Below, in pieces: positions 56,291-64,000 of a stretch of DNA of 64,000 nt. Each line of letters starts with the position of its first letter. Position 1 is the stretch's first letter. A program made the translations under genes and the position numbers. Source of the DNA: Psychromarinibacter halotolerans. Lineage in GTDB: Bacteria > Pseudomonadota > Alphaproteobacteria > Rhodobacterales > Rhodobacteraceae. The stretch spans positions 62,001 through 126,000 of the forward strand of contig NZ_JARGYD010000002.1 in assembly GCF_029168315.1 (NCBI RefSeq). Direction: 5' to 3'. A model generated the notes under the pieces. The model was given only the letters and a program-made list of their open reading frames with translations. It ran no database searches and was not told the DNA's origin.

Positions 56291-58063
56291 TTGAAGAAAC
56301 GGGTGAGGCGGGACTTGTCCCTGAAGCAACGCATGTCCGGGCGCTGGTCGCACTGGATGAACCGGTACCATGCGCACCGGGCCGGCTGGGCCCGGCCTGC
56401 GACCGGATTCGTGTCGCAACCCGAACCCCGTTCCATTGGCCGTTATGCCCGCGGCAAGCAGCTGTGCGCCGGGAATTTCCTTGTCGCCGGGCAGGTGGTC
56501 GAGGCGCCGGACGGATCGATCTGGGACCTTGGCGATTTCGGCCCCGCTTTCGACGATGAACTGCACGGCTTCACGTGGCTTGACGACCTTGCCGCTGTCG
56601 GCAACCGGCAGGCGCGGCAACTGGCGCAGCGGTGGACGGCGGACTGGCTGGCCCGCTACGGCACCGGGCGCGGACCGGGCTGGACACCGGACACCACCGG
56701 GCGGCGTGTCATTCGCCTGATCAACCACGCCGTCCTGCTGATGCAGGGCGACGGCAGCGCGATGTCGGACGACTATTACCGGTCGCTGTCCCGCCAGACC
56801 ATTTTCCTCAGCCGCCGCTGGAAGGCCGCAGCGCATGGCGTGCCCCGGTTCGAGGCGCTGACCGGCCTGATCTATGCGGGACTGTCGCTGACCGGCATGG
56901 AAAGCCACGTCGACCCCGCCGAACGGGCGCTGGCGCGCGACTGCAACGAGCACATCGATTCCGCGGGCGGCATCCGGACCCGGAACCCGGAAGAGCTGTT
57001 GGAAGTGTTCACCCTGCTTGGCTGGGCTGCGCAGGCGCTGGCCGAGACCGGGAACGACCCCGCCCCCGACCATCTGGCCGCGATCGAGCGTATCGCGCCC
57101 ACGCTGCGGGCGCTGCGCCATTCCGACGGCGGGCTGGCCCGGTTCCACGGTGGCGGGCGCGGGCTGGAGGGCCGGCTGGACGCGGCGCTTGCCGCATCCG
57201 GGGTCCGGGGCCGCGCTCGGATCGGCCTGGCGATGGGCTTTTTGCGGCTGCAGGCCGGGCGAACCTCGGCGGTGATCGACGCGGCAGAGCCGCCGGCCGA
57301 CGGCGCGTCGGCCCACGCGCATGCCTCGACCCTTGCGTTCGAACTGACATCGGGACGGCGGCCGCTGATCGTGAACTGCGGCGACGGGCGGCAGTTCGGC
57401 CGCGAATGGGCGCGTGCCGGTCGGGCCACCGCCTCGCATTCGGTGCTGGCGATCGAGGGGTATAGCTCGTCGCGTTTCGGCGGTTCGGTGCGTGGCGCCG
57501 CCGGAGAGCTTCTGGTGGACCGCCCCGGCCCCGTGAAGCTTCAGATCGGGACCGACGCCGCCGAGGCCGGCTTTGTGGCGGGTCATGACGGATACGTGGC
57601 GACCCATGGGCTGACCCATGTGCGGCAGATCGAACTGGCGCAGAACGGGCGCGGCGTCGCCGGCGAGGATATGCTTGCCGCCATCGAGGACGCGCATCGC
57701 ACCGCCTTCGACAAGGCGATGGACCGGATGCGCCTGCAGGGTATCCCGTTCCAGATCCGGTTCCACCTGCATCCCGACGTCGACGCAGAACTGGACCTTG
57801 GCGGCAGCGCCGTGTCGATGGTGCTGAAAAGCGGCGAGATCTGGATCTTTCGGCACGACGGAACCGCGAAACTGACGCTGGAGCCGTCGGTTTACCTCGA
57901 AAAGGCGCGGATCAAGCCCCGCGCGACGAAACAGGTCGTTCTATCTTCCCGCGCGATACGCTATGCGACGCGCGTTCGCTGGACGCTCGCCAAGGCGCAG
58001 GACACGCCTTCGCACCTTAGGGATCTCGAGCGGGACGACAGCGAGATACTGGAACAGACCTAA
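56291..58063 (+). CDS. heparinase II/III-like protein
   Basis: A 590-residue protein of the heparinase II/III-like family. The N-terminal two thirds look alpha-helical toroid-like (for example HGFTWLDDLAAVGNRQARQL and FLSRRWKAAAHGVPRFEAL); the C-terminal part is beta-rich and includes ASHSVLAIEGYSSSRFGG and DGYVATHGLTHVRQIEL. No signal peptide is seen, which is unusual for a polysaccharide lyase. The TTG at 56291 has a short GAAGG site; GTG at 56303 is the alternative. It sits 13 bp before purH. The substrate is unknown. Confidence 0.8.
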   Translation: MKKRVRRDLSLKQRMSGRWSHWMNRYHAHRAGWARPATGFVSQPEPRSIGRYARGKQLCAGNFLVAGQVVEAPDGSIWDLGDFGPAFDDELHGFTWLDDLAAVGNRQARQLAQRWTADWLARYGTGRGPGWTPDTTGRRVIRLINHAVLLMQGDGSAMSDDYYRSLSRQTIFLSRRWKAAAHGVPRFEALTGLIYAGLSLTGMESHVDPAERALARDCNEHIDSAGGIRTRNPEELLEVFTLLGWAAQALAETGNDPAPDHLAAIERIAPTLRALRHSDGGLARFHGGGRGLEGRLDAALAASGVRGRARIGLAMGFLRLQAGRTSAVIDAAEPPADGASAHAHASTLAFELTSGRRPLIVNCGDGRQFGREWARAGRATASHSVLAIEGYSSSRFGGSVRGAAGELLVDRPGPVKLQIGTDAAEAGFVAGHDGYVATHGLTHVRQIELAQNGRGVAGEDMLAAIEDAHRTAFDKAMDRMRLQGIPFQIRFHLHPDVDAELDLGGSAVSMVLKSGEIWIFRHDGTAKLTLEPSVYLEKARIKPRATKQVVLSSRAIRYATRVRWTLAKAQDTPSHLRDLERDDSEILEQT

Positions 58064-58075
58064 GGACCCGTCGAT

Positions 58076-59665
58076 ATGACCGATCTTCATCCCGTGCGCC
58101 GCGCGCTGATTTCCGTTTCCGACAAGACCGGACTGGTCGACCTGGCCAAGGCGCTGGCGGACCGCGGGGTCGAGCTGTTGTCGACCGGCGGCAGCGCGGG
58201 AATGCTGCGCGACGCGGGGCTGACGGTGCGCGACGTGGCGGATGTGACCGGCTTCCCCGAGATGATGGACGGCCGCGTGAAAACGCTGCATCCGGCGGTG
58301 CACGGCGGCCTTCTGGCCCTGCGTGACAAGGACGATCACGTCAAGGCGATGCAGGATCACGGGATCGGCGCCATCGACCTGCTGGTCGTGAACCTCTACC
58401 CGTTCGAGGCCGCTCTGGCCCGGGGCGCGGACTATGACGAGATGATCGAGAACATCGACATCGGCGGCCCCGCGATGATCCGCGCCGCGTCCAAGAACCA
58501 CGCCTTCGTCAACGTCGTCACGGACGTGGAAGACTATCAGCCGCTGCTGGACGAACTGGCGGCGAACGACGGCCAGACCTCGTACGGGTTCCGCCAGCGG
58601 CTGGCGCAGATCGCCTATGCCCGTACCGCCGCCTATGATTCGGCCGTGTCGACGTGGATGGCCGGCGCCATCGGCGAAGCGACCCCGCGCCGCCGCGCCT
58701 TCGCGGGCACGCTGGCGCAGACCCTGCGCTATGGCGAGAACCCGCACCAGCAGGCGGCGTTCTATCTGGACGGCACCAACCGTCCCGGCGTGGCCACCGC
58801 GAAGCAGTGGCAGGGCAAGGAATTGTCCTACAACAACATCAACGACACCGACGCCGCGTTCGAGCTGGTGTCCGAGTTCCGCCCCGAGGACGGCCCGGCC
58901 TGCGCGATCATCAAGCACGCCAACCCCTGCGGCGTCGCCGTGGGCGCGACGCTGGCCGAGGCCTATCGCAAGGCCTTCGACTGCGACCGCACCTCGGCCT
59001 TCGGCGGCATCGTGGCGCTGAACCAGAAGCTGGACCGCGAGACGGCGGAAGAGATCGTCAAGATCTTCACCGAGGTCGTCATCGCCCCCGAAGCCGACGA
59101 AGACGCGATCGAGGTCTTCGCCGCCAAGAAGAACCTGCGCCTGCTGACCACCGGCGGTCTTGCCGACCCGTCCGAGGACATAACCACCTACCGGCAGGTG
59201 TCGGGCGGTTTCCTTGTGCAGGGCAAGGATAACGGTCAGGTCGCGCCGGACGCGCTGAAGGTCGTGACCAAGATCGCCCCCGACGAAGGCCAGCTGGCCG
59301 ACATGCGCTTTGCGTGGAAGGTGGCCAAGCACGTCAAGTCGAACGCCATCGTCTACGTCAAGGACGGCGCCACGGTTGGTGTCGGCGCGGGCCAGATGAG
59401 CCGCGTGGATTCGGCCCTGATCGCCGCCAAGAAGGCCGAGCGTATGGCCGAGGTGCTGGGACTGCCCGAGCCGCTGACCAAGGGTTCGGTCGTGGCGTCC
59501 GACGCGTTCTTCCCCTTCGCCGACGGCCTGATGGAAGCCGCGGGCGCCGGTGCTGCCGCGGTGATTCAGCCGGGCGGGTCGATGCGCGATGACGAGGTGA
59601 TCGCGGCGGCGGACGAGGCCGGGCTGTCGATGGTCTTCACCGGGATGCGCCACTTCCGCCACTGA
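58076..59665 (+). CDS. purH: bifunctional AICAR transformylase/IMP cyclohydrolase
   Basis: A 529-residue enzyme for the last two steps of IMP synthesis. The N-terminal IMP cyclohydrolase domain (about 1-200) has RALISVSDKTGLVDLAK and GRVKTLHPAVHGG; the C-terminal AICAR transformylase domain has NPHQQAAFY, IKHANPCGVAVG and DAFFPFADGLMEAA with the conserved catalytic Lys-His. Length and motifs are standard. Confidence 0.96.
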   Translation: MTDLHPVRRALISVSDKTGLVDLAKALADRGVELLSTGGSAGMLRDAGLTVRDVADVTGFPEMMDGRVKTLHPAVHGGLLALRDKDDHVKAMQDHGIGAIDLLVVNLYPFEAALARGADYDEMIENIDIGGPAMIRAASKNHAFVNVVTDVEDYQPLLDELAANDGQTSYGFRQRLAQIAYARTAAYDSAVSTWMAGAIGEATPRRRAFAGTLAQTLRYGENPHQQAAFYLDGTNRPGVATAKQWQGKELSYNNINDTDAAFELVSEFRPEDGPACAIIKHANPCGVAVGATLAEAYRKAFDCDRTSAFGGIVALNQKLDRETAEEIVKIFTEVVIAPEADEDAIEVFAAKKNLRLLTTGGLADPSEDITTYRQVSGGFLVQGKDNGQVAPDALKVVTKIAPDEGQLADMRFAWKVAKHVKSNAIVYVKDGATVGVGAGQMSRVDSALIAAKKAERMAEVLGLPEPLTKGSVVASDAFFPFADGLMEAAGAGAAAVIQPGGSMRDDEVIAAADEAGLSMVFTGMRHFRH

Positions 59666-59693
59666 CGCGGGCCGGAGCAATTTCGCCAAGTTG

Positions 59694-59725
59694 AAGCCCC
59701 CCGCGCGTCGGGGGGCTTTCGTTTT
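59694..59725 (+). terminator. intrinsic terminator after purH
   Basis: AAGCCCCCC (59694-59702) pairs with GGGGGGCTT (59710-59718) over a 7-nt loop, followed by TCGTTTT. It is 28 nt after the purH stop. Confidence 0.88.
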
Positions 59726-59775
59726 CGCGGGGCGCGGGCTACAGCCACGGGAACCTCGGAGAAGGGCTAGGGCAG

Positions 59776-60258
59776 ATGCGCAGGTTCTGGATTGCCGCCG
59801 TTGTGGTGTTCGTTCTCGACCAGCTTTCCAAGCTGGCGATTCTGCAGGTCGTGAATCTCGACCAGAAGATCGCCTATGACATCTGGCCACCGTTCCTGAA
59901 TTTGCGGATGGCGTGGAACTATGGCGTCAACTTCGGCCTGTTCTCGAACGGGGACGGGCCGCAGCGGTGGGTCCTGATTGCCATCGCGCTGGGGATTTCG
60001 GGCTGGGTCATCTGGTGGATGCGCCGAGAAAAGCGGCCGATGGCCCATGTCTCGGGCGGGCTGTTGCTGGGCGGCGCGCTGGGCAACGTGGTCGATCGTA
60101 TCGCCTATGGCGCGGTGGCGGATTTCCTGAACATGTCCTGCTGCGGCTATACCAATCCGTACAGCTTCAACGTCGCCGACATCGCGATTTTCGCGGGCGC
60201 CGTGGGCCTTATCCTGTTCACCGGAGAGCCCCGGAAGAAGCGGAAGAACACCCCGTGA
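59776..60258 (+). CDS. lspA: lipoprotein signal peptidase (SPase II)
   Basis: A 160-residue inner-membrane aspartic protease that cleaves prolipoprotein signal peptides. Four hydrophobic helices are visible. The catalytic dyad is D116 in GAVADFL and D135 in FNVADIAIF, with the N104-VVD-R motif in GNVVDRIAYG. It should process the BamF-like lipoprotein encoded next, among others. Confidence 0.95.
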   Translation: MRRFWIAAVVVFVLDQLSKLAILQVVNLDQKIAYDIWPPFLNLRMAWNYGVNFGLFSNGDGPQRWVLIAIALGISGWVIWWMRREKRPMAHVSGGLLLGGALGNVVDRIAYGAVADFLNMSCCGYTNPYSFNVADIAIFAGAVGLILFTGEPRKKRKNTP

Positions 60259-60319
60259 CCTCTGGTTCGGGATACGTTAGACATACGCGAAAGCGCAAAA
60301 GGTGCAGGGAATGCGGGGC

Positions 60320-60832
60320 ATGATCGGGAAAGCAGTGTGTGGCGTACTGGCCGCGGCCGCCTTGGCCGCGTGCAGCAGCGGCGATCCCAAGCTTCTGAAC
60401 CTGACCTCTACCACCGAGGGTCCGGACGAGTTCGCGATCGTGCCGAACAAACCGCTTCAGGCACCCGACACCTATGCCAGCCTGCCGACGCCCACGCCCG
60501 GTGGCTTCAACCGTTCGGACGCCAGCCCCGAGGCAGAGGCGATCATCGCACTGGGCGGACGCCCCGAGGCGCTGAATGACATCCCCGGCACCGACGCCGC
60601 GATCGTCAACACGGTGACGCGCTATGGCGTGACCCCGAATATTCGCGCGACTCTGGCGGCCGAAGACCTAGAGTTCCGGCGCAAGAACGACGGCCGCCTG
60701 CTGGAACGGCTGTTCAACGTCAGCGTCTACTTCAAGGCTTACCGCCGCATGTCGCTGGACCAGTACGCCGAGCTTGAACGCTTCCGCCGCCTTGGGGTCC
60801 GCACCCCGGCCGCGCCGCCCCAGCCCCAGTAA
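60320..60832 (+). CDS. DUF3035 lipoprotein (BamF-like outer-membrane assembly subunit)
   Basis: A 170-residue lipoprotein with the lipobox LAAC (MIGKAVCGVLAAAALAAC). The mature part has DEFAIVPNKPLQAPDTYASL, described by its core PNKPLQAPDTYASLP, typical of DUF3035, which in alphaproteobacteria is annotated as BamF of the beta-barrel assembly machine. The ATG at 60320 has CAGGGA at 9-nt spacing; ATG 60311 and GTG 60302 are alternatives. It is 61 bp after lspA. Confidence 0.88.
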   Translation: MIGKAVCGVLAAAALAACSSGDPKLLNLTSTTEGPDEFAIVPNKPLQAPDTYASLPTPTPGGFNRSDASPEAEAIIALGGRPEALNDIPGTDAAIVNTVTRYGVTPNIRATLAAEDLEFRRKNDGRLLERLFNVSVYFKAYRRMSLDQYAELERFRRLGVRTPAAPPQPQ

Positions 60833-60973
60833 GCCCAAGCAAGCCCCGGCGACGGCGGGCATAGCGCCGCCGATCGTTAACGTCCCGGCATGTCACAACT
60901 CCGTTCCCGCGCTTGCGTCGTGGAAATGGGCCTGTACCTTGGCGCCCAATCCGATTGATGGACGGGAGGGCCC

Positions 60974-62314
60974 ATGCGCCGCTTTGTTTTCCTGCTGATC
61001 GCCTGTTGCACGGCGATCCCGGCATACGCTGCCGATGTCACGAGTTACGAGCTGGACAACGGGATGGAGGTCGTCGTTCTTGAAGACCACCGCGCCCCCG
61101 TCGTCGTGCACATGGTCTGGTATCGCGCAGGCGCCGCCGACGAGGCGCCGGGCGTGTCCGGCGTCGCGCATTACCTTGAGCACCTTCTGTTCAAGGGCAC
61201 CGAGAACCTTGAACCGAACGAACTGTCGCAGACCGTCGCGCGCAACGGCGGGTCGGACAACGCTTTCACCAATCAGGACTACACCGGGTACTTCCAGCGG
61301 GTCGCAGCCGACCGGCTGGAATTGATGATGACGATGGAAGCCGACCGGATGCAGAACCTGCGCCTGACGGAAGACGACATCGCATCGGAACGCGCGGTGA
61401 TCCTTGAAGAGCGGACCAGCCGCATCGACAACAACCCCAACAGCATGTTCAACGAACAGCGCATGGCCGCGCTGTACCAGAACAGCCCCTACGGGATCCC
61501 CGTGATCGGCTGGCGCCACGAGATGGAGGCGCTGGACATGGACGACGCGCTGGCCTTCTACGAACAGTATTATGCCCCCAACAACGCGATCCTCATCGTC
61601 GCCGGTGACGTCGAGCCCGAAGAGGTTCTGGAACTGGCGAAAACGCACTATGGCCCGCTTACGCCCAACCCCGCCATCGGGGAACGGGAACGTCCGGTCG
61701 AGCCGCCGCAACTGGCCGAACGCCGCATGACGTTCGAAGATCCCCGGATCTCAGAGCCCTACATCGTCCGCGACTACATCGCCCCCGCCCGGCAATCCGG
61801 CGCGCAGGAAGATGCCGCCGCGCTGGTGCTTTTGGCCGAGATTCTGGGCGGCAACGACTTTACCTCGGTTCTACCGCGCAAGCTGGTCTTCGAAGAGAAC
61901 AAGGCGCTGTACACTTGGGCGTACTACTCGCAGCTGTCGCTTGAAGAGACGACGTTCGGTCTTGGCATTATGCCGGCGCCCGGTGTCTCGCTGGAAGACG
62001 CCGAAGCCGCGCTGGACGGCGCGCTGGCGGAGTTCATGGACGAAGGGATCGACCCCGAACAGTTCGAACGCGTCAAGTTCCAGCTGCGCGCCGCGTACAT
62101 CTACGCCGAGGATTCGACCGAGGGTCTGGCCCGCCGCTATGGCTCTGCCCTGACGTCCGGGCTGACGGTCGAAGACGTGGCCGCGTGGCCCGACGTGCTT
62201 CAGTCCGTGACACCCGAACAGGTGATGGACGTCGCCGCCCGCGTTCTGGACCGGCGCAGTGCCGTCACAGGCTGGGCGCGCGCGCCGCAACCCGAAGAGG
62301 AGGTAAGCCAATGA
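60974..62314 (+). CDS. M16-family zinc peptidase (catalytic)
   Basis: A 446-residue exported peptidase. The signal peptide is MRRFVFLLIACCTAIPAYAA (1-20). The inverted zinc motif HxxEH is H66-Y-L-E69-H70, followed by the further Glu ligand in SERAVILEERTSRIDNNP. Two repeats of the M16 fold are present. It should act in the periplasm on short peptides or transit-like peptides. It is coupled by 4 bp to the next gene, its likely partner subunit. Confidence 0.92.
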   Translation: MRRFVFLLIACCTAIPAYAADVTSYELDNGMEVVVLEDHRAPVVVHMVWYRAGAADEAPGVSGVAHYLEHLLFKGTENLEPNELSQTVARNGGSDNAFTNQDYTGYFQRVAADRLELMMTMEADRMQNLRLTEDDIASERAVILEERTSRIDNNPNSMFNEQRMAALYQNSPYGIPVIGWRHEMEALDMDDALAFYEQYYAPNNAILIVAGDVEPEEVLELAKTHYGPLTPNPAIGERERPVEPPQLAERRMTFEDPRISEPYIVRDYIAPARQSGAQEDAAALVLLAEILGGNDFTSVLPRKLVFEENKALYTWAYYSQLSLEETTFGLGIMPAPGVSLEDAEAALDGALAEFMDEGIDPEQFERVKFQLRAAYIYAEDSTEGLARRYGSALTSGLTVEDVAAWPDVLQSVTPEQVMDVAARVLDRRSAVTGWARAPQPEEEVSQ

Positions 62315-63624
62315 TCCGCGTTGCCCTTATTCTTGCGGCGACGCTGTTCGCCGCCCTGCCCGCCCGGGCCGCCGTCGAGATCGAACAGGTGGAAAGCCCC
62401 GGCGGCATCAAGGCATGGCTTGTGCAAGAGGACGAACTGCCCTTCACCGCGCTGGAAATCCGGTTCAAGGGCGGCACGTCGCTGGACGCCGACGGAAAAC
62501 GCGGCGCCATCAACCTGATGACCGGCCTGATCGAGGAAGGCGCGGGCGATATGGACGCGCAGGGCTTCGCGGCCGCGCTTGAAACGCTGGCGGCGGACTT
62601 CGACTTTTCCGTCGGCGCGGATGCGCTGTCGGTCTCGGCCCGGTTTCTGAACGAGACGCGCGACGAGTCGGTCGCACTGCTGAAGACCGCCCTGACCGAT
62701 CCGCGCTTCGACGAGGACGCCGTCGAGCGGGTTCGCGGACAGGTGCTGTCCGGCATCCGCAGCGATGCGACGGACCCGGATTCCTTGGCGTGGCGGGCGT
62801 TCGATGCCTACGCCTTCCCCGACCATCCCTATGCCACGAACGGCGACGGCACCGCCGAAAGCGTCGCCGCCCTGACGCGCGACGACCTGTTCGAAGCGCA
62901 TCAGCGCATCCTGACCCGCGACCACATCTATGTGGGCGCCGTGGGCGACATCACCCCAGAGGAACTGGGCCGGCTGCTGGACGAGCTACTGGGCGATCTT
63001 CCCGCCGAAGGCGCGCCTTACCCGGACGAGGCCCAGATGGATTTCGAGGCCGGTGTCACGGTCGTGCCCTTCGCGTCGCCGCAGTCCACCGCCGTATTCG
63101 GCCACGAGGGTCTGGAACGCGACGACCCGGATTACTTCGCGGCCTACGTGATGAACCAGATCCTTGGCGGCGGCAGCTTCACGTCGCGGCTGTTCGAGGA
63201 AGTGCGCGAAAAGCGGGGCCTGACCTATGGCGTCTATACCTACCTGTCGGACTGGGACTATGCCGACGTGCTGAACGGCCAGATCAAGTCGGCCAACGGC
63301 ACCATCGCCGAAGCGATCGACCTGATCCGGGCCGAGTGGCGGAAGATGGCGGAAGACGGCGTGACCGAGGAAGAGCTGGAGGACACAAAGACCTACCTGA
63401 CCGGTTCGTACCCGCTTCGGTTCGACGGCAATGGCCGGATCGCGCGCATCCTTGTCGGGATGCAGATGATCGGCCTGCCGCCCGAATACATCGAGACCCG
63501 CAACGCCAATATCGAAGCGGTGACGATGGAAGACATCAAGCGCGTGGCGGAACGGATCCTGCGCCCGGACCGTCTGCATTTCGTGGTGGTCGGGCAGCCA
63601 GAAGGGCTGGAAACGACGAATTAA
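62311..63624 (+). CDS. M16-family peptidase-like subunit lacking the zinc motif
   Basis: A 437-residue exported M16 homologue with signal peptide MIRVALILAATLFAALPARA. At the place of HxxEH it reads GAINLMTGLIEEGAGD, so it is not expected to be catalytic. The C-terminal part has GGGSFTSRLFEEVREKRGLTYG, the R/Y pocket residues that non-catalytic partners supply. A GAGGAGG site precedes the ATG, which overlaps the upstream stop by 4 bp. The two proteins probably form a heterodimer like other bacterial M16B pairs. Confidence 0.92.
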   Translation: MIRVALILAATLFAALPARAAVEIEQVESPGGIKAWLVQEDELPFTALEIRFKGGTSLDADGKRGAINLMTGLIEEGAGDMDAQGFAAALETLAADFDFSVGADALSVSARFLNETRDESVALLKTALTDPRFDEDAVERVRGQVLSGIRSDATDPDSLAWRAFDAYAFPDHPYATNGDGTAESVAALTRDDLFEAHQRILTRDHIYVGAVGDITPEELGRLLDELLGDLPAEGAPYPDEAQMDFEAGVTVVPFASPQSTAVFGHEGLERDDPDYFAAYVMNQILGGGSFTSRLFEEVREKRGLTYGVYTYLSDWDYADVLNGQIKSANGTIAEAIDLIRAEWRKMAEDGVTEEELEDTKTYLTGSYPLRFDGNGRIARILVGMQMIGLPPEYIETRNANIEAVTMEDIKRVAERILRPDRLHFVVVGQPEGLETTN

Positions 63625-63634
63625 GAAACCGAAG

Positions 63635-63657
63635 GGGTGCGCGGGGACCGCGCACCC
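63635..63657. terminator. hairpin between convergent M16 and pdxJ genes
   Basis: GGGTGCGCGG and CCGCGCACCC form a perfect 10-bp stem with a 3-nt loop (GGA). There is no T-run on either strand, so it could be a rho-type or protective 3' structure for both transcripts. Confidence 0.55.
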
Positions 63658-63669
63658 TACGGGGCGCGC

Positions 63670-64000
63670 TCAGGCGCGGGCTTCGTCCATCAGGCGCCGC
63701 ATCTCTGTGATCGCGGGACCAAGACCCAGGAAAATGGCCTCGCCGATCAGGTAGTGGCCGATGTTCAGCTCCATCACCTCTGGCAGCGCCGCCACCGGCT
63801 TGACCGTGTCGTAGGTCAGGCCGTGCCCGGCGTGAACCTCCAGCCCAAGGCCATGCGCCAGCGTCGCCATCTCGCGCAGCCGCTCAAGTTCCGCGTCGCG
63901 CTCGCCGAACCGGCCCTCGGCGTGGAAATCGCAATAGGCGCCGGTGTGCAGCTCGACCACCGCCGCGCCGATACGCGCCGCGGCTTCGATCTGCGGGCGA
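63670..64000 (-). CDS. pdxJ: pyridoxine 5'-phosphate synthase (C-terminal part)
   Basis: The last 110 codons of pdxJ; the gene continues past the window end. Family sequences include VELHTGAYCD, LEVHAGHGLTYDTV and the final ELNIGHYLIGEAIFLGL, where HAGHGL and IGHYLIGEA are diagnostic. PdxJ condenses 1-deoxyxylulose 5-phosphate with 3-amino-2-oxopropyl phosphate in vitamin B6 synthesis. Convergent with the M16 pair. Confidence 0.95.
   Translation of the reverse strand, partial: RPQIEAAARIGAAVVELHTGAYCDFHAEGRFGERDAELERLREMATLAHGLGLEVHAGHGLTYDTVKPVAALPEVMELNIGHYLIGEAIFLGLGPAITEMRRLMDEARA

Noticed and set aside
56291..58063. Heparinase-like protein as a secreted polysaccharide lyase
   Set aside because: No signal peptide is seen and catalytic residues cannot be assigned by eye, so only the family name was given.
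1..64000. tRNA, rRNA, CRISPR arrays, transposases, prophage genes
   Set aside because: I looked for these on both strands and saw no cloverleaf-like gene, repeat-spacer pattern, transposase or phage protein. A tRNAscan or CRISPR search would be needed to exclude weak cases.

Overview
The window is a GC-rich (about two thirds G+C), densely packed chromosomal segment that reads as a member of the Rhodobacteraceae (alphaproteobacteria; Rhodobacter/Roseobacter group). The evidence is the combination of family-typical genes: a phaA-phaB pair, a polyprenyl diphosphate synthase for a long-chain quinone, the orphan aa3 oxidase subunit IV, ccoNOQP/ccoGHIS next to fnrL and hemN, an SdhAF4-like DUF1674 protein, a BamF-like DUF3035 lipoprotein, and the rsmB-heparinase-purH-lspA order. 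I see no phage, insertion sequence, CRISPR array, tRNA or rRNA. It looks like core chromosome. Genus and species cannot be fixed from the sequence alone.

Layout, left to right. 0-3.4 kb: the tail of an EAL-domain protein, then a polyhydroxybutyrate precursor operon (phaA, a patatin-like lipase, phaB) closed by a clear intrinsic terminator. 3.5-5.9 kb: small DUF465 and DUF2007 proteins, TrmN6, and a polyprenyl diphosphate synthase. 5.9-9.8 kb: a minus-strand pyrimidine operon with pyrB, three unusual membrane-protein genes (two bacterial-PH-like) and a dihydroorotase that has lost its metal ligands (PyrC'). 10-13.2 kb: a GNAT acetyltransferase and a tightly overlapping set of uracil-DNA glycosylase, phosphoesterase, LysE-type exporter and moaB. 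13.4-18.4 kb: an RND efflux pair. 18.4-25.2 kb: a DsbD-N-domain protein, YqgE, Sua5/TsaC, acyl-CoA dehydrogenase plus metallo-beta-lactamase-fold hydrolase, DUF6173, COX subunit IV and a lipoprotein. 25.2-30 kb: azlCD, a membrane protein, greA, a VOC protein with a SoxR-type promoter, and ETF-ubiquinone oxidoreductase. 30.2-33.5 kb: a TPR protein, ispE and a Tag-like glycosylase.

33.5-46.1 kb is a microaerobic respiration island: ccoSIHG, a LysR regulator with a divergent small gene, ccoPQON, uspA, fnrL and hemN. Three FNR boxes (upstream of ccoG, between ccoN and uspA, between fnrL and hemN) show that the regulator encoded here controls its neighbours. 46.1-51 kb: an Old Yellow Enzyme/FAD demethylase-like protein, a D-2-hydroxyacid (D-2-hydroxyglutarate type) dehydrogenase and an ECF sigma/anti-sigma pair. 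51-54.9 kb: a translation-related minus-strand operon (rbfA, a phosphodiester glycosidase-like gene, truB, DUF1643), dapB, and SdhAF4. 54.9-64 kb: rsmB, a heparinase II/III-like protein, purH, lspA, bamF-like, two M16 peptidases (one catalytic, one lacking the zinc motif) and the end of pdxJ.

The most notable points are a near-canonical SoxR box with a 19-bp promoter spacer in front of a VOC gene; an FNR box exactly 41.5 bp upstream of the hemN start codon, which suggests a leaderless mRNA; the degenerate dihydroorotase with its embedded PH-like membrane cassette; two families of dispersed intergenic repeats (a paired CTAG-centred palindrome and a GC-rich element ending in GAGGTATTT); and a family-4-like uracil-DNA glycosylase with too few cysteines for its usual Fe-S cluster.
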